A DNA stretch of 64,000 nucleotides from Eudorina sp. 2006-703-Eu-15 (lineage: Eukaryota > Chlorophyta > Chlorophyceae > Chlamydomonadales > Volvocaceae), in contig BDSI01000029.1 in NCBI GenBank assembly GCA_003117195.1, forward strand, positions 575,441 to 639,440, read 5' to 3'. The notes under the pieces were generated by a model. The model ran no database searches. It worked only from the letters and a program-made list of their open reading frames with translations, and was not told where the DNA came from. Of this stretch, positions 41,933 through 53,658 are shown piece by piece (positions within the stretch are counted from its first letter, which is position 1; the number at the start of each line of letters is the position of its first letter). A program made the position numbers and the translations under genes.

Positions 41933-42832
41933 ACAAGTAGGGGGTCGGCTTCCTTGAAGCCGGAAAAAGGGCGGGGCCCCCTACAATCCGTACAGGCCGC
42001 TTGCTTTACAACGGAAACTCTGTTACCGCGCAAGAGTGTGAGAGAGTGAAAGGGTGCCATTGAGGGTGTCGTTGATGTTGAAGGTGGATCGGCGTGCATA
42101 GATTGAGCAAGGTAAAGCAGGTAGGGTAGCCCCGAAACCTACGCGCCGCCTCATCGCATCTGCATTATTATCGTAACGCTAGACGCCTCTGCACTACCAC
42201 ATCCGTCTGTCAAGCAGATATCAAAAAGCAAGCTTGAAGCATTCTTGTTTTTCCGTGAAGCTGTAGTTGTTTGGTCCGTCGGCAAGCAAGCAGCCCTTCA
42301 GTTGCACGCCCGCAGCAGACGTGAACCTGTAAAGTTTGCCATCAATAGTTACATAGCAAATATAAGGCAAAACCAGGGTGCGAAAAAGCCGCGGTGAGAC
42401 CCGGACTTCGGCCATCGGAACTGGAGAACTTGTTGGTACTCGGTATGCTATCCCTTTGCATTTTGAAATTTGGATTCAATACATATTGTTAATTTGTATT
42501 CATCTGGCAAGACAGACAGGCAAATCTTGATGTTGGTGGCATCTTGATGTTCAAACATCAGAACACTATGGAAGTTCAGTTTAGCACGCGCCGCCCATTC
42601 CTAATTCAAGTATTCATCACGCGGCACCCGTTGCAACAAATATGAGCGCGAGAGGCGTTGGTTGGATGTTGACTCGGGTCCATGGGGACCGCGGAGCTTT
42701 ACTTTGACCGTTTGTGCGCAAAGAATTTTTTTCAGCCAAACCAAAGTTACCTTGCAATAAAGGACAATTAATATGACAAACATAGCGAATTAGTTTAGCG
42801 GATAATGAACGTTTTGCCGTTACCGGACACAC

Positions 42833-42911
<79 letters not shown>

Positions 42912-42975
42912 CATGGGCAATCCTAGGGGGCGGGGCCCCCCGAACGCGCTTCGCGCTGGGGCCCCGCCCAAAAAA
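41933..42975 (-). mobile_element. Hairpin-ended element with expanded (CA)n
   Basis: 1043 bp, the same family as 31214 and 39082. It is longer because the short ACACGG-type tract seen in other copies has become an about 80-bp CA run at 42829-42908. Ends are intact: ACAAGTAGGGGG at 41933 and GGGGCCCCGCCCAAAAAA at 42975. An ACAG occurs at both flanks but is not in register with the ends. Confidence 0.9.
42829..42908. repeat. (CA)n microsatellite, about 38 units
   Basis: Pure CA run inside the hairpin-ended element, at the place where other copies have a few ACACGG units. It creates artificial Val-Cys and Thr-His ORFs on both strands. Confidence 0.98.
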
Positions 42976-43389
42976 CAGCGCAACAAGGCATGCGAGTAAC
43001 GAACGTTCGATGTCCATAAGTTCAGCGTCCATGCGCTGAACCCGTGTGTGTATATATGACGCCTGGAAACAATACGCCAGTCGTACGGCTATGTACGAGG
43101 ACGTACGAGCGCGGGGGAAAGGCTGCTCCGCGAGTCGGGTAGCCTATCCCTGCCCGTTGCTGCGTATCCGAATACTGCGTATCCGAATACGGTGGTCTCT
43201 ATCTGTCGAGCGATCACGCAAAAAACCAAGGGCGTGGAGAACACTTTCTTCGCATGCCCAGGAGCGCGGACTATAGTCCGCGCTCAGCCACAAACTACCG
43301 AGGTTCACAAACCTGCGCCCTCCTGCCTGGAGCGACGCGATCAATTCGACAGACTACCCCGTCGGCAAACCAGCTACCAATGACATGGG

Positions 43390-44190
43390 CCGCAGGACCC
43401 TACGCCGCTCGGGATCCTGTGGGCACAAGACCGTGCTGAGAACCTGAGGTTGGCGACCTCACGCAGCTTCTCAGATATGCCCATAGTCGTGGTCAGCCGG
43501 ACCTTGGACAACTTGTAACTGATCCCGTAACGTTGGCAAAACTTCCGGTCGATACAAGACACATTGGCACCCTCATCCGTCCTGGAGCGTGGCCCGCAGT
43601 TTGATGCCTCGACCGTTGTACCACAGGCCCATCTGCTGGGGCCCGAGCAAGTACAATTTCGAGTGGTTTAGGCTGCGGTACAGCTGCAACTCCTCCGGCT
43701 CGTCTGGCGCGCTGCTACACGAGACCGCCGCGACCTTCACGGAGTGTGCGGCCATCCGCATGCCGTTAGGCGGGCCAACGACCAGGACCGACGGAGTCGC
43801 CCCCAAGGGCGGCGACGGTTGGACAGTAGGCGTCGATGGCGGTGCGCTAACTGGGGCCGGCGCAACCGACGAATGGGCCGCATCTGTCAACAGCTGCGTG
43901 CGCTCCCTCAGAAGACACCCTCGTTGCCACTGGCGTGCTGCCCGAATCGCCGGAGCCACCCTTACCCGGAGTGACCTGCACGACGACAGTGAATCCTTCC
44001 ACTGCAGCCATTATTGTGTTGACCAGTTGAGGCGGCACCATCACCACCAAGCTGCCGTCCGTGCTGGAGTCGTGCTGTTGAACTTCCTTGCTCCCCTGCT
44101 GGCGGGGGCGCAAGCTCAGGTCCGGAGGCGGTGGTGCAGGGAAAGGCTGCTGCCGCGGCTGGCCACCAAGCAAGCCAAGCCGCATGCACT
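43390..44190 (-). pseudogene. Retroelement Gag-protease-like fragment
   Basis: From right to left the minus strand starts MRLGLLGGQ, has a Pro/Ser-rich region, GSLVVMVPPQLVNTIMAAVE, and after a frame change GATPSVLVVGPPNG and LYLLGPQQMGLWYNGRGIKL. It then reads, after another frame change at about 43577, DEGANVSCIDRKFCQRYGIS. The last part resembles a retropepsin-type flap-less start (hydrophobic strand, D-x-G-A, V-S-x-I), with Glu in place of Thr/Ser after the Asp. Frameshifts show decay. The assignment is tentative; reverse transcriptase is not present. Confidence 0.4.
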
Positions 44191-45409
44191 CCGGCTACTG
44201 GACAGCTGCAGCCTCCTCCTCACCAATCCTTGCTTATGAGAGAGGACGAGGATGCTCAGGTGTAAGGGGTTATATAGTAGGCATGCTGTCGCGCGGGTAT
44301 GGGGGCATTGGATGGGTACCCGAGATGGGTCAGATCGGACCAGTGGGAGTCGGCAGTGGGCTTTGGCGGCGAGGGTTGCTTGTGCAGGGTCAGCGTCGCG
44401 TATACACCCTTGTACGCCGGGTGGTGTGGTGCTGCCATTACAATTAACATGCCGTAGCCCTCGCTTTCCCCGCGTTGCAGCACCTGTCAGCTAATATACA
44501 CGAATGACACGTACGAGACAACGCGCTGTGGGCCACCCCGTAGCTGGGCTGAAAGGCCCGTCGACGCACAGCGCGGTGCGAAGGTAGAACGCGCCCGGAT
44601 ATCATGTTTCCCAGTAAAAGGGGACGCACGCTCGCGCCCTTGGTTGTAGCACGGGTGGACGCACGCCCCTTACGCCAAGCTGCCCCGACGAGTGGTTCGG
44701 TGCTTTGAACGGAGGGCCCATTATATAAGGGTTCAAAGGGGTTCAATGACCCTCATCCTAGATGTCGATACTACGGGCCACCAATCGCATAGAGCACAAG
44801 GCGATCAAATTACACAAAACGGTAAAAAGGACCAACCTGTCAAAAATTCCGAAACCGATGTTTGTTCATTTAAGAGATTGTTCTCGAGTCGGTTGCCCCG
44901 ACGAGGGTGAGAAGCATCCTCGCAAATATCCTATTTACATACTCAACCGTCAAAGGGTATCACGGTCTTTGTTATTGCCACACAAAGTATTTCAAGCATG
45001 CGAATTTGGCTTGGTTCCAGACTGGTTTCGGGCTTCCATAGAAACAGTGCTGCTAAGCTACGAGCAGTACCACATAGGTCCCCATCGGAACCCAAATTCC
45101 ATAAAAATAGGCCTAGTAGCGGCGCAATTCGTCTTCCCCGAATCCCCAATGGGACGGACATCGTACGTCCAGTCGTATCCTTGATTCAGTCGTATCAACT
45201 AATGGTCTCCAGTTCACAACCTTATAAGTATTCATATGTAATTTCTAAGCTTGAGGCACTCCGGCTAGCAAGTGATAAAGGCGAGCACTCATGGTCACGT
45301 TTTGCAATTGGGAGTCGCCAGCACTTACCTACTTACAGTCTTCGCTTTACTGTGACTAGACCTCGTCGCTTTGGAGCAAAGTGCTGCTTGTTGTAAAAAT
45401 TAGCGAAGC
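44191..45409. other. No gene recognised
   Basis: GC-rich to 44750, then AT-richer. Short ORFs only. The phrase GTATGGGGGCATTGG occurs at 44297 and again at 46832 inside an intron of the next gene, likely by chance or through a small repeat. Confidence 0.4.
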
Positions 45410-47129
45410 ATGCCCATACCGGCAGGTCGGAAATATGTCTGCGTTGAGGAACATGGCGTGGTTGAACATCAGTCAAAGGTTGCAATGATAACTTGCACTG
45501 TAGGCGTAGATTCTTCGCGCGCTGAGGTCGTCGCGACACTGACGCAGACGGCGCTAATTGCGTTAACGCTCGCTGTTGTTGTGATGGCGACTCGTGTAGC
45601 TCAGGTGAGGCATGTGTCCTGGTGCCGAATGGGTCGCAAGTGACACGCCTTGGTTTCGTGGAACGCCGCGGTCGCCATACGCATCCCTAACGACCGCGAT
45701 ATGCCTGTGGCGTGATGCTGTGATAAAGTTCTTGTCTTGGGCGATTTGAGTGTCCGTGCAGACGAGGCCCCGCCACTGTGTGCATGCCCCACTCCTGCGT
45801 GACGCCGATGTTGCAGATATCCTTCGACAAGAGACAGGCCGCAAGGGTGAGCGTCAGGTTTACGTGTCTGCCGCCTGAGGCTGGGTTGCTACGTCATGCA
45901 CAAAGCCATTTCGTCGGAGGCAACCCTGCCCGTGTAACAGGCCAATTTTTTTGGATGAATCGCCCAACAAAACCGCCCTCTACTTGCCGCGTCGATAGCT
46001 CTATACCACACACACCCTTCCCACCCGCCTCCACAGGCCCGCGAGGAAGCGCTGGAGTCCGCCCGGCAGCGACTGAGGACGCTCTCGGACCGCATCCAGC
46101 TGTACCGGTCTTCTTCGTCGGGTGCCCTAGCGACGGCCGCGTTGGGCGGTCAGTCGACGGCTGCCGCCGAGGCGACGGACGGAGCCCACAGCCCCACGTC
46201 GGCTCGGCCGCAATATGCAGTTATCAACCAATCGGACTCCCGGGACCCCAGCTTTGATGGCGGGGCTGCGTGGCCAAATCGGGCCGCTGCTCCTTGCACT
46301 CCGGGCGGTGGTCCTGGCGCTGCGAAGGGCGCCAGCTGCCCTGCGGCAACGCCACCGGCCAGCCCGCAGCCGCACGGAGCTGCGGCGCTGCTGGCGGCCG
46401 CCGCCAGCGCCCTGCTGCCCCGCCGCGCCGTCGCGAGCCCTCCCCGCCTCAGCGCCGTGTCATCTTGTGCGGCCGCCGCGTTGCGCTCCGGCTCCCCCAC
46501 CCTGGGCGGCATCAGCGGCGCCAGCACTGGCAGCGACTCCACATTCGCACACGTGGCTTCCGGGCCGGTGTCCTGGTCGTCCGATGCGGGCCTCACCCGC
46601 AGCCGCAGCCCGAGCGGCCTGACGCTGTCGCACAGGATGGTGGCTGCCACGGGCGGAGGTGCTGGCACCGGCGGCGGCGACAGTGGTGGCAGCGGCAGCC
46701 TGCGCAGTCGTGGTGCCGGGGCCGGCGGCCACGGGGCGCTGCAGCACAAGGCCAGCGACAGCCTGCTGGAGACGTGTCGGGTGCTGGCGAGCGTGCCCCA
46801 GGAGACGATCACCAGCACACGTCAGGTGGGGGTATGGGGGCATTGGTAGGCACTAGGCAGCGATCCGTCAGGTGGGGGCCTCGCCTAGAGCAACGACCCT
46901 GCCAGCCGGTGAGCTCCGGGAGCCTGCGGGTGTCCTTCGGATTTCTGTGTCGCTTGCCACCATGCTCCCGTTGTGTGGGTAGCTGATCGCCCCCTCGCGG
47001 CCCGTCGGCTCGCGTCGGCCCACCGCGCAGGTGCTGGCAGCCTTCAACTACGACTACTCGGCGCTGCGCCGCCGCGAGAGCAGCTACGTGTGCGGCTCCC
47101 CCTGTTGGAGGTCGCGGGTGGGCGAGTGA
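45410..47129 (+). CDS. Membrane-anchored coiled-coil protein, at least four exons
   Basis: Exons 45410-45604, 45817-45846 (30 nt), 46037-46825 and 47031-47129, each with GT...AG borders and phase 0. Joined text runs TALIALTLAVVVMATRVAQ (membrane segment), ISFDKRQAAR, AREEALESARQRLRTLSDRI (charged heptad-like coiled coil). About 230 Ala/Gly/Ser/Pro-rich residues follow, then LETCRVLASVPQET and VLAAFNYDYSALRRRESSYV. The order, short N-terminal lumenal or outer part, one membrane helix, coiled coil and disordered tail, suggests a membrane-anchored scaffold; no catalytic domain is seen. The first ATG may be internal if an upstream exon exists. The last exon reads to TGA at 47127-47129 but could also splice on at GTGGGC, so the 3 prime end is unsure. 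Confidence 0.55.
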
Positions 47130-50100
47130 AGGAGGGCGGCGGGGCGGGGTGGCGGGCGGCGCGGCGGGCGGGGTGGCGGGCGGGGCAGCGACGCCGGGTG
47201 GGCCGTCATTTCAACCCGAGGGTACAGAGTGAGGGGGCCGCTGCCAATCGTGTTCAGTCCTCGGTTGGGCGGCGGCGGGATGCCCGACTTGACGGCCCGA
47301 TGCTGCCACTCGGGCCGCCGGTCCGGAAACTGGCGGGCACCGACTACATGTCCCCTTGCGCCGCCCTGGGTGAGGAGACGGTTGGGGCCGTTGTTGGTCT
47401 AGAGGAGCCAGCCTGCCGGAGCTCGCCGCCAGTTCGGCGGGTGGGAGGCGCCCCGCCCTTCCCCCTCCGGCCGCCGCACTGCGCTTCACCGCCCCGTCAC
47501 CACCGGACTTGCACTGCGGACAGATTGAGCGGCTTGACGACGTTGGCGATCAAATGGCAATCGGGTGCCTGCGTGCAGGCTGGGCGGGTGGGTTCCGGTG
47601 TCCGTCTGGACGGCAGGCAGGGGTGAGGGTTGGCTAAGGTTTCACTGTCTTGATGAACATATGAGGGATGCCGACGGCGACCCGGACAGACCCATGGGAC
47701 ACATGCTCGCAGGTTGAGGCTTCGGAGCTAACTGACGGCAGGAGGGCCGGGAGGCAGGGGGGTTAGGCCAGCCTAGGCACACGGACTGGGAGTTCAGCGT
47801 GCCCACCCGGAGGGGGGGGGCCAGGTCTCGGTGGTTCGAACGCGGTCGGGAAAGCGCAGGGGCTTGATGGCAAGGTTAAGAGGTATATAAACCCTACGCA
47901 TAGTTGTGGCGTCGAGAGCGTGGTCAAGGTGAAGACCTGTGTAGTGTTGCTTTGTTGGGTTTAATGTTTGGAAAGCCGAAGATGGATCCGAGAACGTGTC
48001 ACGGATAGCGAAGCACTGAGCTGTTCGCTGGGAGCGACAACATGCACCTTGGAAAACATTCATTTGCAGGACATGCTTAATGCGGCAGCGGCCGGATCAT
48101 CAACTATGAAAGCAGCCGAGTTTGCGGGGACAACGCTGGAAGACTGCTTCTTGCCTTTACGTGTATTGTGGTCGAATTCCGGCATGAGCAGTGGTGTTGG
48201 TTTTAGTGATGGTAGTAATGGTGGTGGGACGCAGGACCCGTTCCGTTACGGTCATTCCTAACCGCAGGCGATGTACGACTTACTGTACATCGCTGCTTCA
48301 CCATGACGATGCCTATCTTGGCTAGCTTTTGTGCTCTGCCAATTACCAAGAGTAAGCACACGCGGAGAATGGCACTGGCGGGGCTGGGAAAAGGACATCA
48401 CCGGCGGTGCATGGGTGATTGCCTCAGGGGGGTGCAGGACCCCATAGCTCTGATCAGGATCGGAGGAAGGGGGGCCGGGCAATCTGCGGTTGCCGACACC
48501 GCCGATGCTGCAGCACCTTGAAGAGGGACGGTGTCTGCAGTAGTACTACAGTGACGTTACTTGGGAGCTGGAGCTCCGGCATGGGGGCCTTGTGGGGTTT
48601 TTAGCCAGGAGGAAGCGAAGGTGGGAAGACGAAGGGCGGCCCCGGGTCTGGGGTACGCGGCGGGGGCTCTCCTGGGCGACTGACGTCCAACCGTTGTCAA
48701 TGCTGCGGCGGAGCGGGCGAGCGGTTAGCGAGCCACCCGGTGGGTCGCGTGGTGGCTGAGGTGCCCCCTACGAGGCCCCCAGGAACCCAGGACCCAGGAG
48801 CTCCACGCCAGGCGTGGCGGGGCCGAAATGGCCAACTGACTTTGCCGAGCTGGGTCAGGCGGCACGGTGCGGCGCGTGGTGTGTTTGTGGTGTGGCCGGG
48901 GGCGCATTGCCTGCCACACCGCGATGCACAACCGCGAGAATTCGCCACACCGTGCAGGCCCGAGTCACCGCAAATGGGGGGGGTGCGCCACGATTGCAGC
49001 CGCCGGTGAAACGCAGACAGCTGTGCGGTGTAGTCTTATGTGCGCTGCTGGGGGTGGGGTGCGTGCCGACGGTGGTGAAAACTTATCGCGTGGCCCTTGG
49101 GTGCTGGCACTTGACACGGTGTCGAACATGTGGGTGGGGAGTTCACGGCCTTCACGAGCAAGATGGGGTCACTTTTCCCCTTTTCGGACGGGGGTCTGGC
49201 CTCCCCTGTTATGGTTTGTTTCAGTTGTGGTTTGTTACTGCAATTGTTGTCGTGGTGGCGGTGGTCATGGTGATGGTGTGTCGGCAATGATGGAGATGGC
49301 TTGAAGGTGGTGGCGGTGGTGTCCCCGCCTGTGGCCCTTGCCTTAGTCACTTGCTGCGCGTGCTCGGATTGAGAGATATCGATTGATTTGGCAGTAATTC
49401 GTCAAAGCCACCTACCGCCTCCAATCAGAGGCCGCGCTGGGACCGTACCCGTAAAAAAGAATACAAGGCTGTTGTGGACCCGTTTCCGCGAAACGTTTAA
49501 TGTCATTTGTCTTTCCGACAGGCCCGGGGAAGGACCCGCCTTCACCGGTGAGTGGTGGCGGCGTGCGATTACTTGGGGTTGTTGGTTGTGGCGATGGTGA
49601 TGGTAATGGTTATTTCCTTGGTGTGCACACCACGGTCGATGTTCGTTACGCCATCCGATAGTTACTCGCCGTGGTTTGGCGCGCGCCCAGCCTGCGCCTC
49701 CCGCCCGTTGGTGGTTCGGAGTTCTGTGCGTCGGCCGTAGTGCTGTATTCTGCGGATCGCATCCATGTCGTCAGCTCTGTGCTCAGCAGTTGAGAGCATG
49801 CAGAGTGGAGGGTGCGCCGTAAGGGGAGGGGGGAGAAGGGTGCAGCTTTGATCCGACTCCCAGCTGACATGTCGACTACTGTAGTGCAAACAAAAATCCT
49901 TATTGAGTCCTGCTGGGTTGTGGCGCGCCAGCCTGCTGGAGTGCCGGCGAACCGCGGCCTAGATGGGGAGAGAGGATTCCTTCGCTGGTGACGTGATTTT
50001 GGTGTTATAGATTTCATGTGTTGGTTTGGTGGTGGAGCTGGCGGATGGGCTGGATAAGGCCCAGCGGTTCTCCCCTCCTCCTACCCCCGTGTGCCTCAGG

Positions 50101-51056
50101 GACTCGGGGTGGCAGTGGACCCGCAGGGAGGCGCGAGGGTGGGGGGTTTCGGAGGTTCGCGCGCGCGTGGCGCTTTGGGGGCGGTGGTTTCGAGGCGAAG
50201 TGGAATGCGCATATTCAGCCCCCCTCGGCTCTGCTGCTCGGCCACACCATACGTGTGACACATGGAGGAGCAGGAGGAGGGGAAGAGGAGCCGCTGGCGG
50301 CTGTAACCGTGGTAGCGCCGATGACGGTCGCGTTCAAAGAGCGGGAAGTGGCGGGTGAAGATTCGGGGTTGGGGGCCGGTCGGTGGTATCGAGCACTGGG
50401 CAGGTGGAGAGCTGGCAGGTTTAGGTTGCAGTTTGGATCGACCCCTCTACCCCCCCAGGCCCCCCCTCCGGCCACGCAGCAGACATGGCGCGCCCCTTTT
50501 TTATACCGCAGTTTTACTGCGTAAAGGGTGCGTGTATGAATAGGCATGGGAGTGCGCGTATATGTTGCAGGACAGGAGGCGACTCGGGCGAGAATTGTGG
50601 ACAGTGCGGCGGCGCGTCCCCCCGGAATATCAAAGTCAGCACCATCCTCTAACCTCTATCTGCCGCAATGCGCACGGCAAAGGTGGTTGAGACAAACCGT
50701 GCGCGCCACGATTCAGTTCAGGCCCCACCGAAACGACCGCGGCAAGGGAAGGACGCGGCCCACAATGTGTGGCGGCGGAAGTCAGCGGCAAGGGTGGACG
50801 GTATGCGCGCTTGGACGGGTGTAGTGTATAACTGCAGTTGGCGCGCAATATGCTTTACCCGCTGGGCGTACTGCAGGCGGGTCCATCTGAGAGGAACCGG
50901 CACCCTGTGCTCAGTGTCCTGGAGACAAATATCACAGGGTTATCGTGCTCCTCAGGCAATACGCGCAAGTCCAAGCCGCGGGACATCCACCAAGCCGGGA
51001 TGGTACGTTGTGCACGCACCCAGTGCAAAGCCCGTGCTCTATACCGAGATGAATGA
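47130..51056. other. GC-rich region without a resolvable gene
   Basis: 47140-47200 is a GGCGGGC-type repeat. Possible exons that I could not connect: 48070-48261 plus (after a TTTGCAG acceptor, LNAAAAGSSTMKAAEFAGTT and a stop), 49522-49548 plus (PGEGPAFT between an acceptor and a GTGAGT donor), and an open plus frame at 50200-50524. They may be further exons of the gene at 45410 or separate genes. TGG/GTG-rich DNA fills 49230-49330 and 49560-49620. Confidence 0.3.
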
Positions 51057-52720
51057 ATGAACGTTACAGCGGACCCCAAAGGGATCGACGGTGTATACCA
51101 GGGCAAGCCCCAGCAGGCCCCACCGCCAAGGCAGCAAGACACCTCCACACCTCAACGCTGCAAACAAAAACACATCGGGCCATCACCCCACCCAGACAGA
51201 CACGGAAGCAAGCAGAGGCGCACAGCGGGGCAACACTACCAAAGGGATAGGCACAGCAGAGGGCAGAATTCCCAGTAGTGGATAAAGCCAAGCACCGGGG
51301 AGGTCGCCCACACAGGCACCCCATTACCCAGCTACCACAACCCCTGAAGCACCCAGCGCTGCACCCTCTCGAGGTCTTGGAAGACCCAAGCCTGGCTCAT
51401 GACACTGCCCAGCGACCGCTAGTGGAGTAGCCCGCATCATGAGAAACACCGTGGCCAAGCAACAACATACCAACGGGAGCCCTGCCTCCCGCCCCAGCTG
51501 AGGGCAGGCCAGGTCGCCAACTTGGGCCCCGGGTGGGTTAACGAGTATTCAAACATGTAAAGGACGGGGACCCCTTGCCTCAGCCTTCATCAGGAGTCTC
51601 CCCCCGACACTTTCAAGAAAGGGTGGAAGGGGCCCACCGAGGTCCATCCACGTCTCGGGAGGCCCAACTGGGCAAACCCATGAAGGCGCCCCCAAAAGTC
51701 AGCGATTGCACGCCGCTCCCCTTGCTCTGCCAACTCCGGCCCCGGCAGTACAGTCTGACCCCGACCAGGTGCTGACCGCCGCAGGGCGGCCGCCATGAAT
51801 CGGCGACCAGTCTCCATGGCCGCGACCGCGGCCAACACCACCACATCCTAGACACATTGCTCCACGGGTGGCGGGGGTTCCGCCAGCCAGACATGCGTCC
51901 TCCGTAGCCGCGCCCCTAGGCGCGATTCCATCTGACCCACCACCGCCTGGGCCACCAGGCACGACCAGAAGTGGTGCTGGCGGGGTGTGCCTGCCCCCCC
52001 GCCTTCCATTGGGTATCCACCGCACCCACAACGCGCCACCCTCGCGTGTCGCATATGGGAATTGCCCAACAACGGGACGCCATCGACTGTAAGGCGCCAA
52101 AAGGCCTCCTTATGCTCATTTTCCCACCGGGTACTAAGCCAGAGGCGGCTCAGCAGCCCCTGGATCCGGGCGGCCGCCACCTGAGTGGTCGGGTCGGTGG
52201 CCCCCAGTCCTAACGCCTCACAGGCAAACAGCAACCGAGATGTCATATACTGGAACGCGATGGCCAACCAGGACAGCATTTCATCATCTTCCCAAGCTGC
52301 AACTCTAATACGTCTCCCGGCCGGTTGGCTGTCCCTGCAGTACCTACAGAATCCGCTTCAAATGAACAGGTTAGGTCATAGATAGTTGACTTATGTGCGA
52401 TTTTAATTGCACAGGCGGTGGCTTGTGCTACAGGGGCCACAACGCTGCCCAGAACACGCGGGATAAGGACGTCCGCGGGGTTGCACGGTTACATCAATCG
52501 CATGTAGCTGTCATGAAGTGCCGCCACTGCTGCACTTCGGGCGTCTGCAGCTCTCAGGACGTGTCGGGTGTACCGCAGCCATAACCAGGCGAACGCAGCA
52601 GATACGTTCTGTAAGGCCAGCCAGGTCAACTGCTGCGATGCCAGGTACGCGTCCAGGTCTGCGGCCGCCAAGGACCAGGACAGTGCGGACGTAACGCCCA
52701 CGAAGTACCCTCAGCACGGC
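51057..52720 (-). mobile_element. LINE 3 prime part with zinc-knuckle C-terminus
   Basis: The minus strand (5 prime truncated near 52720) reads WSLAAADLDAYLASQQLTWL and AAFAWLWLRYTRHVLRAADA, a zone with many stops (52440-52280), then WENEHKEAFWRLTVDGVPLL, ARVARCGCGGYP and RQHHFWSCLVAQAVV. The Cys-x-Cys-Gly and HHFW-x-C pattern is the zf-RVT knuckle of chlorophycean LINEs. After one stop it continues VVVLAAVAAMETGRRFMAAA to TGA near 51592. The 535-base 3 prime UTR ends GGGTCCGCTGTAACG followed by an ATTC repeat tail at 51047-51060. It is a dead, truncated copy. Confidence 0.65.
51590..52440 (-). pseudogene. LINE ORF2 C-terminal region
   Basis: This is the coding part of the LINE at 51057-52720. 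The knuckle region is open from 52279 to 51848. A TAG after VEQCV is followed in frame by the last conserved block (DVVVLAAVAAMETGRR to VSGGDS). The polymerase domain itself is not recognisable here. Confidence 0.6.
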
Positions 52721-53463
52721 CGTTTCCGACGGAACCTTCCAAAGCTGTCAAGAACCTTAACCATGAAAGGTTTCTTGGCACCCAACCTGATATATGGTCC
52801 CGTGAATAACGAAGGAATTAGCGAAAGAACGAACGAGCGATCGTGTTGCAAGTTCGGCAAAAACAACTTTCGGTTTCGGACGAGCATCCACTACCAAAGA
52901 AACGCACAGCGTGGCACCAAGCGTGCATCTCTTCTGTAGACTTTAATGTCTGTCAATCAGAAGTATTATACTTGTTATCAAGGATACCTGTTATTAATAC
53001 GGTATTATTTGTCGCTAACGCGCAGGCGTCCAAGCAATTATTTACAACTACGCGCACTTCGCGCACAGTAGGAAAGATGCGTCACTAGCAACGGGTGTCG
53101 GAAGCCATCATGTGTAGTGGAAGCGCATTAGCTGGGACACATCCGTCAGAAAACGAAAGCGACACGCGAGCTAAGCGACTTCATGTACCGTACACGGAAG
53201 CGCGACAGGGGGGCATGGTCTGTCACGGGGGAAGGGGGTTTTCAACGCAACGCGCAACCCCTCAGGAAGTTATTCAAAATATAACGCAGGGCCCCCGGGG
53301 ATTAATTATTTTTGTGTGTGATTGCACATTCTTCCAGATAATTAAATTTTTTTGCGCGATGATTCCTGCTAGGTACGGTAGCGATGCTACGCATACTGCC
53401 ACTTACGGGGCGCATCTCCGCCGTCCTGCATGCCAAGCACTCCTGCCTCGCCGCTCAAGGGCA
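52721..53463. other. Spacer between LINE and helicase gene
   Basis: No gene. The right end is the 3 prime flank of the minus-strand helicase gene. Confidence 0.5.
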
Positions 53464-53468
53464 TTACA
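53464..53468 (-). promoter_or_regulatory. TGTAA polyadenylation signal of the helicase gene
   Basis: TGTAA on the minus strand, about 190 bases after the helicase stop codon. Chlorophycean algae use TGTAA instead of AATAAA, usually 10-20 bases before the cleavage site. The position fits a short 3 prime UTR. Confidence 0.45.
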
Positions 53469-53658
53469 GCACCGACCACTCCTACCCGCAGCACGACCGA
53501 GCTTTCCCCGCTCACCTGCCCCGACCTGCCCCGCTATCTTCCTACCCACCTTAGCTACCGTCAACTCCCACTGGGGCGGCCCTGCCTCGACAGCTTCCTA
53601 TGCTGCTGCCTCGAACCACCACCCGTGGTCGGTGGCCATCCACCCCGCCCCTGCGGGC

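Noticed and set aside
46150..46818. Minus-strand Pro/Ala-rich ORF
   Set aside because: Antisense of the low-complexity exon 46037-46825, which has matching splice sites and phase on the plus strand.
48170..48195. cDNA-library linker contamination (GAATTCCGGCATGAG)
   Set aside because: Similar to a common cloning adaptor but with mismatches and genomic sequence continuous on both sides; taken as chance.
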